From Clostridiaceae bacterium (GTDB taxonomy: Bacteria; Bacillota; Clostridia; Saccharofermentanales; UBA5734), in contig JAAYFZ010000449.1 in the NCBI GenBank assembly GCA_012727965.1, positions 1-38,220 of the forward strand: a stretch of DNA of 38,220 nucleotides, read 5' to 3'. Below, one piece after another: positions 7,653-19,371 of this stretch (position 1 is its first letter; the number at the start of each line of letters is the position of its first letter). Made by a program: the position numbers and the translations under genes. The notes beneath the pieces are model-generated. The model made no database searches. It was not told where the DNA came from and worked only from the letters and a program-made list of their open reading frames with translations.

Positions 7653-9566
7653 TGTCTGAGACTGGATTCCGTGTAATCAGGATCGTTTCATCTGTTCCGC
7701 TTGAAAAGAGTAAGGGCGATGCCATCGGCAAGCGTTTCGCAGAGCATTTCGGCATCGTTGAATATAGTGTGCGTCTGGAAACTGATTCAACGCTGATCGG
7801 CGGCATGATCATATATGCGAACGGCTTCCGCTATGATTATAGTATCAAGGGACAGCTGGCACGAATTTCCAATACGCTAAAAACACAAAAAACTATTGGA
7901 GTAGACGATAATCCTACAACAGAAGATGCGAATGATCTGATAAAAGCAAATCTGGCAAAAGCTCTCGACTTGTTCGATGAACAGCCTGTAGCGCCTGAAG
8001 GTATGGATTTGTTCTCGGACAGTGAATCGTTATCCATTCAGGATGATGATATAACTAATACTCAAGTAGTTGACCGTCTGCGCGAATCGCTCGAGAGTAT
8101 GACTACCAGCTCTACAGTGGATGAGATCGGCCAGGTCCTCAGTGTAAGTGACGGTATTGCCTATATCAGTGGTATGCAGAATTGCCGCAGCAGTGAACTT
8201 ATAATGTTCTCTCGAGATACTTATGGTATTGCTATGAATATCGAGGAAGACCGAATAGGCGCAATTATTCTTCAGGACGATGACAACATTCGCGAAGGAA
8301 CCATCTGCAAAAGGACCGGTTCGACGGTATCTGTGCCTGTAGGCAAAGCTCTTATCGGCAGAGTCGTTGATCCTCTTGGTGTACCCATAGATGGTATGGG
8401 TCATATCGCGACAGATAAGAAGCGACCTATAGAATATGGAGCTGCCTCAATTATTGACAGACAGCCAGTCAATCAGTCACTGCATACAGGGATAACAGCG
8501 ATCGATGCCATGACACCGATCGGACGTGGACAGCGCGAGCTGATCATTGGTGACAGACAAACCGGTAAAACCACTATAGCGATCGATACAATTCTTAATC
8601 AGAAGGGCAAGAATGTATATTGTATCTACGTGGCGATCGGTCAGAATCTATCTACTCTTGCTAATATTGTCAACAATCTGCAGACACGAGGTGCCATGGA
8701 TTATACGACTGTAATTGTCGCAAGTGCTTCTGCTTCAGCTTCTATGCAATATATCGCACCTTTCTCGGGCTGTGCTATGGCTGAGGAATTGATGTATAAC
8801 GAAAAAGCAGATGTTTTGATCGTTTATGATGATCTTACTAAACATGCTCAGGCTTATCGTGCAATTTCGCTGCTTCTGCGCCGTCCGCCTGGACGTGAAG
8901 CTTATCCAGGTGATGTTTTTTACCTTCATTCGAGACTACTTGAGCGTGCAGCTCGTCTCAATGATCGGCTCGGAGGCGGTTCGATGACAGCGCTGCCTAT
9001 AATCGAGACTCAGAGTGGTGATATTTCGGCTTATATTCCGACTAATGTAATTTCAATTACTGATGGACAGATATATCTTGAATCCGAGCTGTTTTATCAA
9101 GGTCAAAGACCAGCAATCAATGTTGGCCTGTCGGTCTCACGTGTTGGTGGCGCCGCGCAGTCGAAGGCTATGAAAAAGGTTGCAGGTCCCCTGCGTATTA
9201 ATCTGGCTCAATATAGAGAGCTCGAAGCTTTTTCACAATTCGGATCTGAACTTGATGACGCGACGCTGCATCAGCTCAGAACAGGCGAGCGATTGATCGA
9301 AGTACTCAAACAGCCTCCATATTCACCGCTGCCGATGGAAGATCAGGTAATCATGCTTTATCTTTCTAATCAAGGTATTTTGACCGGTTTAGACCGGGAG
9401 GATGTAAGAATATTCCTGACATCTTATATGACATACATGCGTGACCGACATCCGGTTTTGCTGGAGGAATTGGCTGAGAGCCAGATATTTACCGATGCCA
9501 TTGCAGCGACTGTAGACTCTACGATCAAGGACTATATGAGGCTATGGCAGATGGAGAATGAGGATA

Positions 9567-9583
<17 letters not shown>
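7652..9583 (+). CDS. atpA: Delta C-terminal domain fused to ATP synthase alpha subunit
   Basis: A 643-residue protein, about 130 residues longer than an ordinary alpha. Residues ~7-77 resemble the C-terminal domain of subunit delta/OSCP: a VSSVPL strand, then ETDSTLIGGMIIYANG, and IKGQLARISNTL near the end. An acidic linker (~78-135) follows. From ~136 it is a standard alpha subunit: the N-terminal helix VVDRLRESLESM, the beta-barrel, the P-loop GDRQTGKTT (300-308), the SxSAS region and the C-terminal helical bundle. The delta N-terminal domain, which normally binds the alpha N-termini, is missing here and in neighbouring genes. The ATG overlaps the atpF stop; GGAGG lies upstream. Alpha function is certain; the delta assignment rests on motif recognition. 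Confidence 0.9.
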
Positions 9584-11940
<2,357 letters not shown>

Positions 11941-11999
11941 TCAGCAATACAGTTGGTATCCATAAGCATTTACCTGCAGAAGCAGAGGAGATTATCAGT

Positions 12000-12440
12000 A
12001 TGGCTGATCACAAAATACATGCAGAAATAGTTACACCCTATGAGGTCTTCTTCGATGACATGGTTGATATGGTTATCGTATCATCCAAAGAGGGAGAAAT
12101 CGGTATACAGCCGGGTTATACACCTATGATGGCTGCCTTGACACCAGGTGAAATACGCTTGAAAACAGGTGACAAGGTAATGGTTGCATCAGGTACAAAC
12201 GGCTATGCCGAGGTTGGCAGAGATATGGTCATTGTAGTTGTTAATGCTGCTGAATGGGCAGAAGAGATTGATCTGCCTCGAGCAGAGAAAGCTTTGGCCA
12301 GAGCTGATAAGCGTTTCCACGACCCTGAAACTGATCCTCAGGAGCGGAACCATGCCAGACATGGTATTGAAAGAGCAAAAGCCCGCATTAAGATAGCTAA
12401 AAAGTATCAGGACAAATCCTATAGCGGCTCTTCATTTTGA
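12000..12440 (+). CDS. atpC: ATP synthase F1 subunit epsilon
   Basis: A 146-residue subunit with an N-terminal beta-sandwich (about 1-88; GEIGIQPGYTPMMAAL motif) and a C-terminal helical hairpin (AEKALARADKRF) that can regulate ATP hydrolysis. GAGGAG lies about 11 bases before the ATG. It is the last gene of the operon. Its stop lies 22 bases inside the convergent FHA gene on the other strand, and no intrinsic terminator is visible between them. Confidence 0.93.
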   Translation: MADHKIHAEIVTPYEVFFDDMVDMVIVSSKEGEIGIQPGYTPMMAALTPGEIRLKTGDKVMVASGTNGYAEVGRDMVIVVVNAAEWAEEIDLPRAEKALARADKRFHDPETDPQERNHARHGIERAKARIKIAKKYQDKSYSGSSF

Positions 12441-13660
12441 AAGAATAGCACATAATCAGCAAACTGAAGTCTGCAGCGGTCAGGCAGCAAGTATTCCTCA
12501 TTGCGATTTAAGCGGCGTCCGTCTAACCGGGTGCCGTTTTTTGAGCCCAGATCAGCAATAAAATATGAACCCTCATGTCTGCAAATGCGGGCATGTTTAC
12601 GGCCAACAGTCTTGCTTTCGAGACATAGATCAGACAGAGCTTCATCTCTACCGATTATAAATTCGTCAAGCAGAATGAAGGCTCTCTTGCCTTCGTTTTC
12701 CTGAGGTGTGCCCGGGAGTCCTTCTGAGAGGATCGCCATACCATAGCTATCTGCGTTTCGGCTGATCAGCTCTGTACAATTATTGGCTGATTTGCCCCTG
12801 AACATCTCTATATCTGGCAGCTTAAACAGTTTGCTTATTTTTGGAAGGGAGAAGGGCTTGTCAGTTCTAATGATAAAAATGATTCCAAACAAAACCAATA
12901 TTGTTGACATAATGATTTTGAATAAGCGCCAGTTAGGAATAATTTGAATTCTAAGGAGCAGCAAATAGACGGCTGCTGCCATCAGCCAGCCGATCAATAA
13001 TCTTGATCGGCCATTATACCTGTTTTCAAAGTTACCAGGCTGTTTCATAACTGCCATGAAGCGACTTTTTTTCTTTGGCGTTTTATTAATCATCATTTCA
13101 TTTTCAATCACTGATTTTGCAGCCGTTGTCAGTCCGGACCATTGGCCGGACTGATAGCTCTCCAAAAGTTCAAGCTGCAGATCATCAGAGAAACCATAGA
13201 ATCTGGCCCAATCAGGAATAAGCGATTCCTCTACCAAGTTATCATGGTCAACAATTGAGTTTGAAGGCAGGATAACAAGCATCGGTTGAATCTCGGTATC
13301 ATCATAAATGCTATTTTGATATCTGATCGTATCCGGATGGATCAGGATCTGCTGTGGCAAAAATAGATACTCTTCTGCCACACCTATTATTTCTGAAAGC
13401 TGAATCAACCTTTCCAGACCTGTCTTGGGTTTGCCCTTATGTTCGGCATCAACAGTTTCATAGGTATTATTCATGCCGAGTTCAGCAGAGATTATTAAGT
13501 GATCATTTCTCTTTATGACCGCCAGCGGAATAACTGATTCCATATCCCGACTGTTGATTAGCTGAAGCTGATAGTCGATAATTTTAGTATCTTGTTCCAG
13601 CGTGGCTATGAACTGGCTGCTTGACCTGCCAGACCTTATTTCCCAGTCTATATTTTCCAT
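12419..13660 (-). CDS. FHA-domain membrane protein of the Tad locus (DUF6382-like N-terminus)
   Basis: A 413-residue protein in three parts. The N-terminal ~200 residues look like the DUF6382 domain found in clostridial Tad loci. The middle has two membrane helices (about 217-235 and 245-265). The C-terminal ~80 residues are a forkhead-associated domain with the hallmark IIGR, GRKHARI and DLGSKNGT; FHA domains bind phosphothreonine peptides. It is the last gene of the minus-strand operon, 18 bases after the Flp pilin. Its end overlaps atpC. No kinase lies in this operon, but a kinase-TadZ fusion begins at 33339 in the second Tad locus. A scaffold role is inferred, not shown. Confidence 0.82.
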   Translation of the reverse strand: MENIDWEIRSGRSSSQFIATLEQDTKIIDYQLQLINSRDMESVIPLAVIKRNDHLIISAELGMNNTYETVDAEHKGKPKTGLERLIQLSEIIGVAEEYLFLPQQILIHPDTIRYQNSIYDDTEIQPMLVILPSNSIVDHDNLVEESLIPDWARFYGFSDDLQLELLESYQSGQWSGLTTAAKSVIENEMMINKTPKKKSRFMAVMKQPGNFENRYNGRSRLLIGWLMAAAVYLLLLRIQIIPNWRLFKIIMSTILVLFGIIFIIRTDKPFSLPKISKLFKLPDIEMFRGKSANNCTELISRNADSYGMAILSEGLPGTPQENEGKRAFILLDEFIIGRDEALSDLCLESKTVGRKHARICRHEGSYFIADLGSKNGTRLDGRRLNRNEEYLLPDRCRLQFADYVLFFQNEEPL

Positions 13661-13678
13661 GTGAAGCCTGCTTTCGTT

Positions 13679-13915
13679 CTAGCTTAGTGTGTAGTCTCCC
13701 ATATTATCAATAATCGACTGATCAAAAACAGCATCGATAAGTCTGCCTGCATAGTCCGAAAGAGTTTTTCTGAAGATCAGAGCAACTGTAAGCAACACAG
13801 CTATAATTATTACTACCTCCAATGTACCGAAGCCATTACGAGAACGTAATGATTGAGCTAATTTACTGTTTTGAACCTTGTTTTGCAGTGAGCAGATCCA
13901 TGAAATAGTGAACAT
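13679..13915 (-). CDS. Flp1-type pilin (locus 1)
   Basis: A 78-residue type IVb (Flp) prepilin, the subunit of a Tad pilus. A positively charged leader ends in RSRNG, followed by FGTLEV and a hydrophobic helix (VIIIAVLLTVALIF). The likely cleavage is after the glycine, placing glutamate at position +5; valine replaces the usual tyrosine at +6. The short C-terminal tail is typical of Flp1-like pilins. AGGAGAG lies 6 bases before the ATG. It sits between TadBC and the FHA protein. Its leader would need a prepilin peptidase, and none is in this operon. Confidence 0.82.
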   Translation of the reverse strand: MFTISWICSLQNKVQNSKLAQSLRSRNGFGTLEVVIIIAVLLTVALIFRKTLSDYAGRLIDAVFDQSIIDNMGDYTLS

Positions 13916-13969
13916 ATGACTCTCCTTTCATATTCTGTCGGTTATAACAACCACAATTAGTTTTCCTGA

Positions 13970-15607
13970 TCAATTTTGGATCATCAGCATTGCTGCTGCT
14001 GGTATCAGCGCTGTAGCTATAACAGCAATCAGGCTTAAACCGCAAGGTAGCAGGTATAATAGATTCTTTGTCTGAAGTTTTTTCTTAAGTTCATCTCTGT
14101 ATATCTGCCAGCTTGAAGCAGCTCCCAACGCAATAATTCCCAATACTTCATTTCCACCGTCTCTTTCATATCTAACGATTAAGTCGAGCACATATTTTAT
14201 CTGAAAAATCGTACACCGCCCTGACAACTCGCTTATCATGATTGCTGGTGAGACACCATTTTCCAGTTGTACCCTTAATTGCTTGAGTTCAGCTTCAAAA
14301 TAGTCAGTATCGCGCTTATCCTCGTGCTCTACATTTGTTGTGCCAGAACGACAGCATATCTGAATAGCTCTTTGAAGTGATAGACCGCTGCTTAGTAGAA
14401 TCGATAGAAGATTAAGCCACTGTGGAAACCTCATGTTTTCCTGGCTGCTTCTCAGACTATATCTGCTTAGTAGATACAGATCTTGCAGAAGCGGAGTCAG
14501 AGGCAATAGCAAGAAGAGATAAGCAAGAGTTATATCAAATATGGCAATAAGCAAAATTGCTATGCCACTAATCAGTAATAGAGCAAATTTAGCCGTGAAG
14601 AAGCCAAGCTCCATTGTTTCAAGAGTTAGAGAATATGTCTTACTATCAATTTTCAACTGAGAGCTGATACGTTGCCAGATATGCGCAGGAAGATATTCTT
14701 TGTATACGTTTTTGATAATTCTGCCGCCTTGTTCAAGTTTTGTTCGAATTATATTATCAGTTGATGATATTGTTCGAATACTTGAAGATGTTAGTGACAA
14801 TAGCAATTGTATTAATTTGCTGTTTTTGACCAATTTGTAATTGTCGTAAGAGCTGCTGCTGATCAGCAATGTTATTAGCAACGAACTACAGGCGGCAAGA
14901 TATACGACAGCCATAGCGTAGGTGCCCCATGTTGTACTGTATATGTGCGATTGGAAGCTGCCTGCATTTTTTAGGATAAGAGCCATCAAGAAAGGGGCTA
15001 TTGTCATGATGTATGTTTCAGTAGCCTTGCCGCTCTGTTCAGCCTCCATACTTCTTCTTAATTCAAGCCGTTCTCTGAGCATTCTTGTACAGTCTTGAAT
15101 ATATTGATCGATCCTGCCGCCGGATCGTCTTAGATTAGGAATAATCCCCAGAATCTGCTGAGCGCTCTTACAATCAAAATCTCTGACAAAAGTCTGGATA
15201 GAATGATCAAGGTCAAGGTGAATATTCAAACCGCTCCTAAGTTTATTCAGCGCCTTACTGAGTTCTCTATATTTATCGCTGCTTTGCTCGCTTATGTCTT
15301 CTGCGGCCTTGATCAGGCAGCTTTCAAGAGCAGCGCCGGTAGTAAGTGAAGTTGAAATATGGTCCATGAGCCAGAGAAACTGAAGCTCATAAGAATTCTT
15401 TCTGCGTCTGTTTCGATATTGCCTGATGACAAGAATCGCAGAAACAGACACTAATAGTACCGGCAGCAAACCTAGCTTCAAATCGTTCAGGAAAAAAGCG
15501 AAAGCCGCAGCGCTGGTAAAAACTATGAAGAAAACTCTGATCAGCTTCCTTAATATCAGGCTGATATATTCATTCCTAGTAGATGTTGTGATAGCAAAAT
15601 TCACCAT
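13970..15607 (-). CDS. Fused TadB-TadC inner-membrane platform protein
   Basis: A 545-residue membrane protein containing two T2SSF (GspF-like) regions in one chain. The first is near residues 80-215 (LWLMDHISTSLTTGAALESC), with membrane helices before and after; the second is near 385-520 (FPQWLNLLSILLSSGLSLQRA), ending in a hydrophobic C-terminus. Each half resembles one of the paired TadB and TadC proteins that form the platform for pilus assembly. The second Tad locus in this window has the two halves as separate genes. The gene starts 32 bases inside the end of tadA, with AAGGGA upstream. The frame is open throughout, so the fusion is not an artefact of joining. Confidence 0.8.
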   Translation of the reverse strand: MVNFAITTSTRNEYISLILRKLIRVFFIVFTSAAAFAFFLNDLKLGLLPVLLVSVSAILVIRQYRNRRRKNSYELQFLWLMDHISTSLTTGAALESCLIKAAEDISEQSSDKYRELSKALNKLRSGLNIHLDLDHSIQTFVRDFDCKSAQQILGIIPNLRRSGGRIDQYIQDCTRMLRERLELRRSMEAEQSGKATETYIMTIAPFLMALILKNAGSFQSHIYSTTWGTYAMAVVYLAACSSLLITLLISSSSYDNYKLVKNSKLIQLLLSLTSSSIRTISSTDNIIRTKLEQGGRIIKNVYKEYLPAHIWQRISSQLKIDSKTYSLTLETMELGFFTAKFALLLISGIAILLIAIFDITLAYLFLLLPLTPLLQDLYLLSRYSLRSSQENMRFPQWLNLLSILLSSGLSLQRAIQICCRSGTTNVEHEDKRDTDYFEAELKQLRVQLENGVSPAIMISELSGRCTIFQIKYVLDLIVRYERDGGNEVLGIIALGAASSWQIYRDELKKKLQTKNLLYLLPCGLSLIAVIATALIPAAAMLMIQN

Positions 15608-16694
15608 GATCGATCCCTTTTACCTCGATTATTTCTTTTACCTGTCTATGACCTTCCGGAGTTCTTTCCAACTGGATGACGAGGTCGGCTGCCATACCGA
15701 TGAGCCGCCGGCAGGCGTCCCAGGGCAATGGAGAGTGCATGATCAGCATCAATGCAAGTCTCTCAAGCATGTCACCGGCGCTGTTTCCATGACCAGTGCT
15801 CATGGAGCCAGGATGGCCTGTATGCATAGCCTGTATCATTTCATAGGCCTCGCCGCCTCGGACTTCGCCAACGATTATTCTGTCAGGCCGCAAACGCAGA
15901 GATAGTCTGATCAAATCAGATAGGCTGATTTCGCCACTGCCATCTGGACCTGCCTTTCTTGCCTGGAGTCTGACCAGGTTAAGAGAATTTTGCAGATCCA
16001 GTTCTGCCTCGTCCTCGATAGTGACGATCCTTTCACCTAATGGTATGCATCCTGAAAGGGCATTGAGAAAAGTAGTTTTACCTGTGCCTGTACCACCTGA
16101 AATAAAGATGTTTCTCTTGCCTGCAACTGCTTGATTGAGAAAATCAGCCATTTGGGCTGTTAAGAAGCCAGCTTGAACAAGTATCTCCATTGCTGGTTTT
16201 ATTCCTCCGAAGCGTCTAATTGAAAGGTATGGGCCATCTGTCGCTGCCGGTTCCAGTACAGCTTGTACGCGTGAACCATCTTCAAGACGCATACCTGCAA
16301 TTGGAACCTGCTCGCTGATCAATCTATTTGCTCTGCCAAAACAGCGATCGATTAGACCTCTCAAATGATTCTGATCTTCAAAAACAAGCTGAGAACTGTA
16401 GATTATGCCTCTCTTCTCATAGAAGATACTATGAGGACCATTTACCATGATTTCTGTTATTTCCTGATCTTCAAAAAGCTCTTGCAAAACATCAAGACCG
16501 CGCATATCAGCGAATATCCTGGCGGCCAACTCTCTGTTTTCAGCCAAAGTGCTTTTCCTATCGGCCGAACTTGTCATCAGGGCTCTTAAAATAAGCGCTT
16601 TCAGCTGCTGATCTGATAGATTGGCACCAGAAGAGGATAGACTTACTACTTCTTCGATAATTCGCTGCCTGGTTGCACGATCTTTTACCATCAT
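15576..16694 (-). CDS. tadA: TadA/CpaF-type secretion ATPase (locus 1)
   Basis: A 372-residue GspE-superfamily ATPase that powers Flp pilus assembly as a hexamer at the membrane. The N-terminal domain (EIMVNGPHSIFYEKRG) leads to the Walker A loop GGTGTGKTT at 200-208, the Asp box TIEDEAEL, Walker B IIVGEVRGGEA and the His box MSTGHGN. Its ATG overlaps the stop of the upstream TadZ-like gene (ATGA), so the two are translationally coupled. Length is slightly short for CpaF because the N-terminal extension is small. Confidence 0.9.
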   Translation of the reverse strand: MMVKDRATRQRIIEEVVSLSSSGANLSDQQLKALILRALMTSSADRKSTLAENRELAARIFADMRGLDVLQELFEDQEITEIMVNGPHSIFYEKRGIIYSSQLVFEDQNHLRGLIDRCFGRANRLISEQVPIAGMRLEDGSRVQAVLEPAATDGPYLSIRRFGGIKPAMEILVQAGFLTAQMADFLNQAVAGKRNIFISGGTGTGKTTFLNALSGCIPLGERIVTIEDEAELDLQNSLNLVRLQARKAGPDGSGEISLSDLIRLSLRLRPDRIIVGEVRGGEAYEMIQAMHTGHPGSMSTGHGNSAGDMLERLALMLIMHSPLPWDACRRLIGMAADLVIQLERTPEGHRQVKEIIEVKGIDHGEFCYHNIY

Positions 16695-17740
16695 ATCTTC
16701 AGCCTCTCCGCTAGCTGTTGCCTGCTCTCATATATATTGCAGCTGTTAGGTAAACTTGCCAGCATCAGCCCTGCTTCGCGGCGGGCGCTGGCAGCAGCGA
16801 AATCTTCTCCTGTTGATAGATCAAGCAGCAGATGGTCACATAGTGCAGCCAGTCTTCCGGCGGTCTGTATGCTGATATCGCGACAATCGACCCAACAATA
16901 CGTGTCTTGATCATCGCATTTCACTTTTTGTCTGATCAACAATAGCAGTTTTCGCAAGTGTTCCGGTTCACAGGAAATCAGATCATCTCCTCTCGCCGGA
17001 GGCCGAAACTGGAAATAACCATCCGGATGAAGCTGTGTGAATATACCGATTTTTTCTGCTTCAGGAGGACAATGCTGATGTATAGCTAACAATAACGATG
17101 AAAGATCAGGACCGGTTGAGTCGGGTGTACAGCATAAATGCATATTCCAGCTAGGCATGATTGCTAGATAATAGACTTTTTTCCCTTGTCTTATTTGTGC
17201 TCTCATCAGGTCTTGAAGACTTCTGCCAACATTGTCACTAAGCAAAAGGTGCATACACATAGTGCCTTCATTGGACATTTGCTGTTCCGATAGCATTTCA
17301 GGTTTTTCTGCTGACGATGCTTGTTCTGAATCTATGTTAGCCTGCAGTAAATTCAGTATATGGCTTACAGTTGCCGGCCACTTGATTAGGGTATTATCAT
17401 CCGTAATCCTGTCTGGCTTCTGGTTACCGCTGCAAAAATAATAAAATGAAGAACCCATATCGATGTCTGCTCTATTCAGATAAAAGCAAGCCAGGCAATG
17501 GTGATTACTTCGGCAATTACCGCAGCTTCGCGTGCAACCGTCTATGGCAGTGCCGAGAAAAAGCAGGGCTCTGCGCTGCGGTTGGCTAGAGTCGAAATTT
17601 GAGTTCATCGCTTCAAGCTCTGAGCTCACCGCAAATATTTCAAGACGCGTACTGTGCTGATAGTATCTTCTAAGCCTGTCTGCCAGAATGACATTATAAT
17701 TGTGATCATTGCTGGCAATGATGATCGTGTACAATTTCAT
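16691..17740 (-). CDS. TadZ/CpaE-like protein with cysteine cluster
   Basis: A 349-residue protein in the TadZ position, first in the operon. The N-terminal ~95 residues are receiver-like, and the C-terminal part has the ParA/MinD layout (a strand, then RQGKKVYYL) but no working P-loop. TadZ proteins mark the cell site where the pilus is built. Unusual: a cluster of five cysteines at 69, 73, 76, 82 and 85 (C-x3-C-x2-C-x5-C-x2-C) with nearby histidines, suggesting a bound metal or iron-sulfur centre. The ATG at 17740 is chosen over a GTG nine bases upstream because AGAGGTG then serves as ribosome site. The TadZ assignment rests mainly on position and layout. Confidence 0.6.
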   Translation of the reverse strand: MKLYTIIIASNDHNYNVILADRLRRYYQHSTRLEIFAVSSELEAMNSNFDSSQPQRRALLFLGTAIDGCTRSCGNCRSNHHCLACFYLNRADIDMGSSFYYFCSGNQKPDRITDDNTLIKWPATVSHILNLLQANIDSEQASSAEKPEMLSEQQMSNEGTMCMHLLLSDNVGRSLQDLMRAQIRQGKKVYYLAIMPSWNMHLCCTPDSTGPDLSSLLLAIHQHCPPEAEKIGIFTQLHPDGYFQFRPPARGDDLISCEPEHLRKLLLLIRQKVKCDDQDTYCWVDCRDISIQTAGRLAALCDHLLLDLSTGEDFAAASARREAGLMLASLPNSCNIYESRQQLAERLKI

Positions 17741-17761
17741 AGGGAACACCTCTTGATCAGC

Positions 17762-17790
17762 ATTCTAAAACATTAAACATATGCTGTTTA
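17762..17790 (-). promoter_or_regulatory. Putative promoter of Tad locus 1
   Basis: On the minus strand, TAAACA (17790-17785) and TAGAAT (17767-17762) are 17 bases apart. Transcription would begin near 17755, just upstream of the ribosome site of the TadZ-like gene. The -35 matches consensus in four of six positions. Confidence 0.4.
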
Positions 17791-17978
17791 CGACCAACAG
17801 AAGACAAAATAATACAAAAAAGGCATTTGCTCGACAAAGGCCGTGCAGGACCTGCTATATGCAGTAAGTAATAATGGTAGAAGGTCAGGAAGAACATAAG
17901 ATACAGATATAGTATGAGTTTGTAGGAGGGCTTGCTCAGTCTTAATGCTCGTGGTAATATAAAGCAAATTCAGATCAA

Positions 17979-18006
17979 TTGACGATCTGTATGTTTAATT
18001 TAATAT
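17979..18006 (+). promoter_or_regulatory. Promoter of metK leader, with inverted repeat over the -35
   Basis: TTGACG at 17979-17984 and TAATAT at 18001-18006 have a 16-base spacer; transcription would start at about 18013, where the riboswitch begins. CAGATC (17971-17976) and GATCTG (17984-17989) form an inverted repeat around the -35. The rest of 17791-17970 shows no gene. Confidence 0.5.
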
Positions 18007-18012
18007 TAGATC

Positions 18013-18114
18013 ATCTTATCAAGAGTGGTGGAGGGACTGGCCCTTTGAAGCCCGGCAACCGCGGTCATGCGGCGGTGCCAATTCCAGCAGACATGTTGTC
18101 TGACAGATGAGGAT
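18013..18114 (+). ncRNA. SAM-I (S-box) riboswitch
   Basis: The hallmark S-box core is visible: CTTATCAAGAG, then GGTGGAGGGACTGGCCC, GAAGCCCGGCAACC, GGTGCCAATTCC and a closing GATGAGGAT that pairs with ATCTTATC at the start (one bulged base). S-box RNAs bind S-adenosylmethionine and, when bound, favour the downstream terminator, shutting off metK when SAM is plentiful. The aptamer is followed immediately by a terminator hairpin and then metK. Confidence 0.95.
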
Positions 18115-18125
18115 TGTTTATTTTG

Positions 18126-18149
18126 CCTCTTCTGTTGAAGAGGTTTTTT
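18126..18149 (+). terminator. Riboswitch-controlled terminator
   Basis: CCTCTTC (18126-18132) and GAAGAGG (18137-18143) form a seven-pair stem with loop TGTT, followed by six T bases. It is the expression platform of the SAM riboswitch. Confidence 0.9.
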
Positions 18150-18174
18150 GTTTTTTAGAAAGGAACTTAGAGAA

Positions 18175-19371
18175 ATGAAAAAATCAGGAAAGTGGCTATT
18201 TTCATCAGAATCAGTAACCGAGGGACATCCCGATAAGGTCTGTGATCAGATATCAGATGCAGTTCTCGATGCTATTCTTGAGCAGGATCCAATGGCAAGG
18301 GTTGCTTGCGAGACGGCGACTACAACCGGTATGGTCGTAGTAATGGGAGAAATGACTACCAGCGCATATGTTGATATTCCAAGTATTGTCAGAAAAACAA
18401 TTCGTGAAATTGGCTATACAGGTCATGGCGGTGGTTTCGATGCCGATACCTGCGCCGTCCTGACTTCTATAGACGAACAATCGCCTGATATAGCGATGGG
18501 TGTAAATAAATCGCTTGAAAATAGAAGCGGAACTGATATTGAGATCGATATGAGTACTGGTGCCGGTGATCAAGGCATGATGTTTGGTTTTGCCTGTAAG
18601 GATACACCTGAGCTTATGCCGCTGCCTATCGCTCTCGCTCACAAGCTATCGAAGCATCTGGCTGAGGTTCGCAAGCTTGGCCTGGTAGATTTTCTGCGGC
18701 CTGACGGTAAATCACAGGTTACGATCGCTTACGATGGTGATCGCCCTATGCACATTGATACTGTGGTGGTATCAAGTCAACATGACGAAAACGTCAGCAG
18801 AGAAGAGCTTGAGCAAGCGATATCCGAATTGGTCATTAAGCCTGTACTGCCTCTAGAGCTGATCGATGAGAAGACAAGGATATTGATCAATCCAACTGGT
18901 CGCTTTGTTGTAGGTGGTCCTCAGGGTGATGCCGGTTTAACAGGCAGAAAAATTATCGTTGATACATATGGAGGATATGCCCGGCATGGCGGAGGCGCTT
19001 TTTCCGGAAAAGATCCGACCAAGGTTGACCGTTCGGCTGCTTATGCTGCCCGGTATGTCGCGAAAAATATCGTTGCTGCCGATCTGGCAGATATGTGTGA
19101 GATTCAGCTTGCTTACGCTATTGGTGTAGCCAGACCGGTTTCAATAAATGTTGATACATTCGGCACTGGTCGTATATCAGATGAGCAGCTAGCTGTATTG
19201 ATTAATCAGCTGTTTGACTTGCGTCCGTCTGCAATCATCCGCGACCTGGATCTGCGCAGACCAATTTACAGGCAGACAGCATCTTACGGTCATTTCGGTC
19301 GTAATGATCTTGACCTGCCCTGGGAGCAGACCGACAAGGCAGAGCTGCTACGGAAAAATGCAGGGCTTTGA
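18175..19371 (+). CDS. metK: S-adenosylmethionine synthetase
   Basis: A 398-residue enzyme that makes S-adenosylmethionine from methionine and ATP. It has the N-terminal [19 protein letters not shown] signature, [13 protein letters not shown], the P-loop-like [21 protein letters not shown] and the [19 protein letters not shown] region, so it is full length and intact. The ATG at 18175 follows AAAGGAA; a longer reading through TTG at 18148 would start inside the terminator T-run and is rejected. It is controlled by the SAM riboswitch upstream. The recD2 gene overlaps its end by 14 bases. Confidence 0.97.
   Translation: MKKSGKWLFSSESVTEGHPDKVCDQISDAVLDAILEQDPMARVACETATTTGMVVVMGEMTTSAYVDIPSIVRKTIREIGYTGHGGGFDADTCAVLTSIDEQSPDIAMGVNKSLENRSGTDIEIDMSTGAGDQGMMFGFACKDTPELMPLPIALAHKLSKHLAEVRKLGLVDFLRPDGKSQVTIAYDGDRPMHIDTVVVSSQHDENVSREELEQAISELVIKPVLPLELIDEKTRILINPTGRFVVGGPQGDAGLTGRKIIVDTYGGYARHGGGAFSGKDPTKVDRSAAYAARYVAKNIVAADLADMCEIQLAYAIGVARPVSINVDTFGTGRISDEQLAVLINQLFDLRPSAIIRDLDLRRPIYRQTASYGHFGRNDLDLPWEQTDKAELLRKNAGL

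Noticed and set aside
8030-8404. 124-residue minus-strand frame within atpA
   Set aside because: Antisense shadow of a strongly coding gene.
15426-15905. 159-residue plus-strand frame over the TadA-TadBC junction
   Set aside because: Shadow of the two minus-strand Tad genes; codons do not fit a real protein.
19214-19357. Longer RecD2 start inside metK
   Set aside because: The open frame extends upstream, but it lies within the metK coding region and the added residues do not resemble the RecD2 N-terminus.
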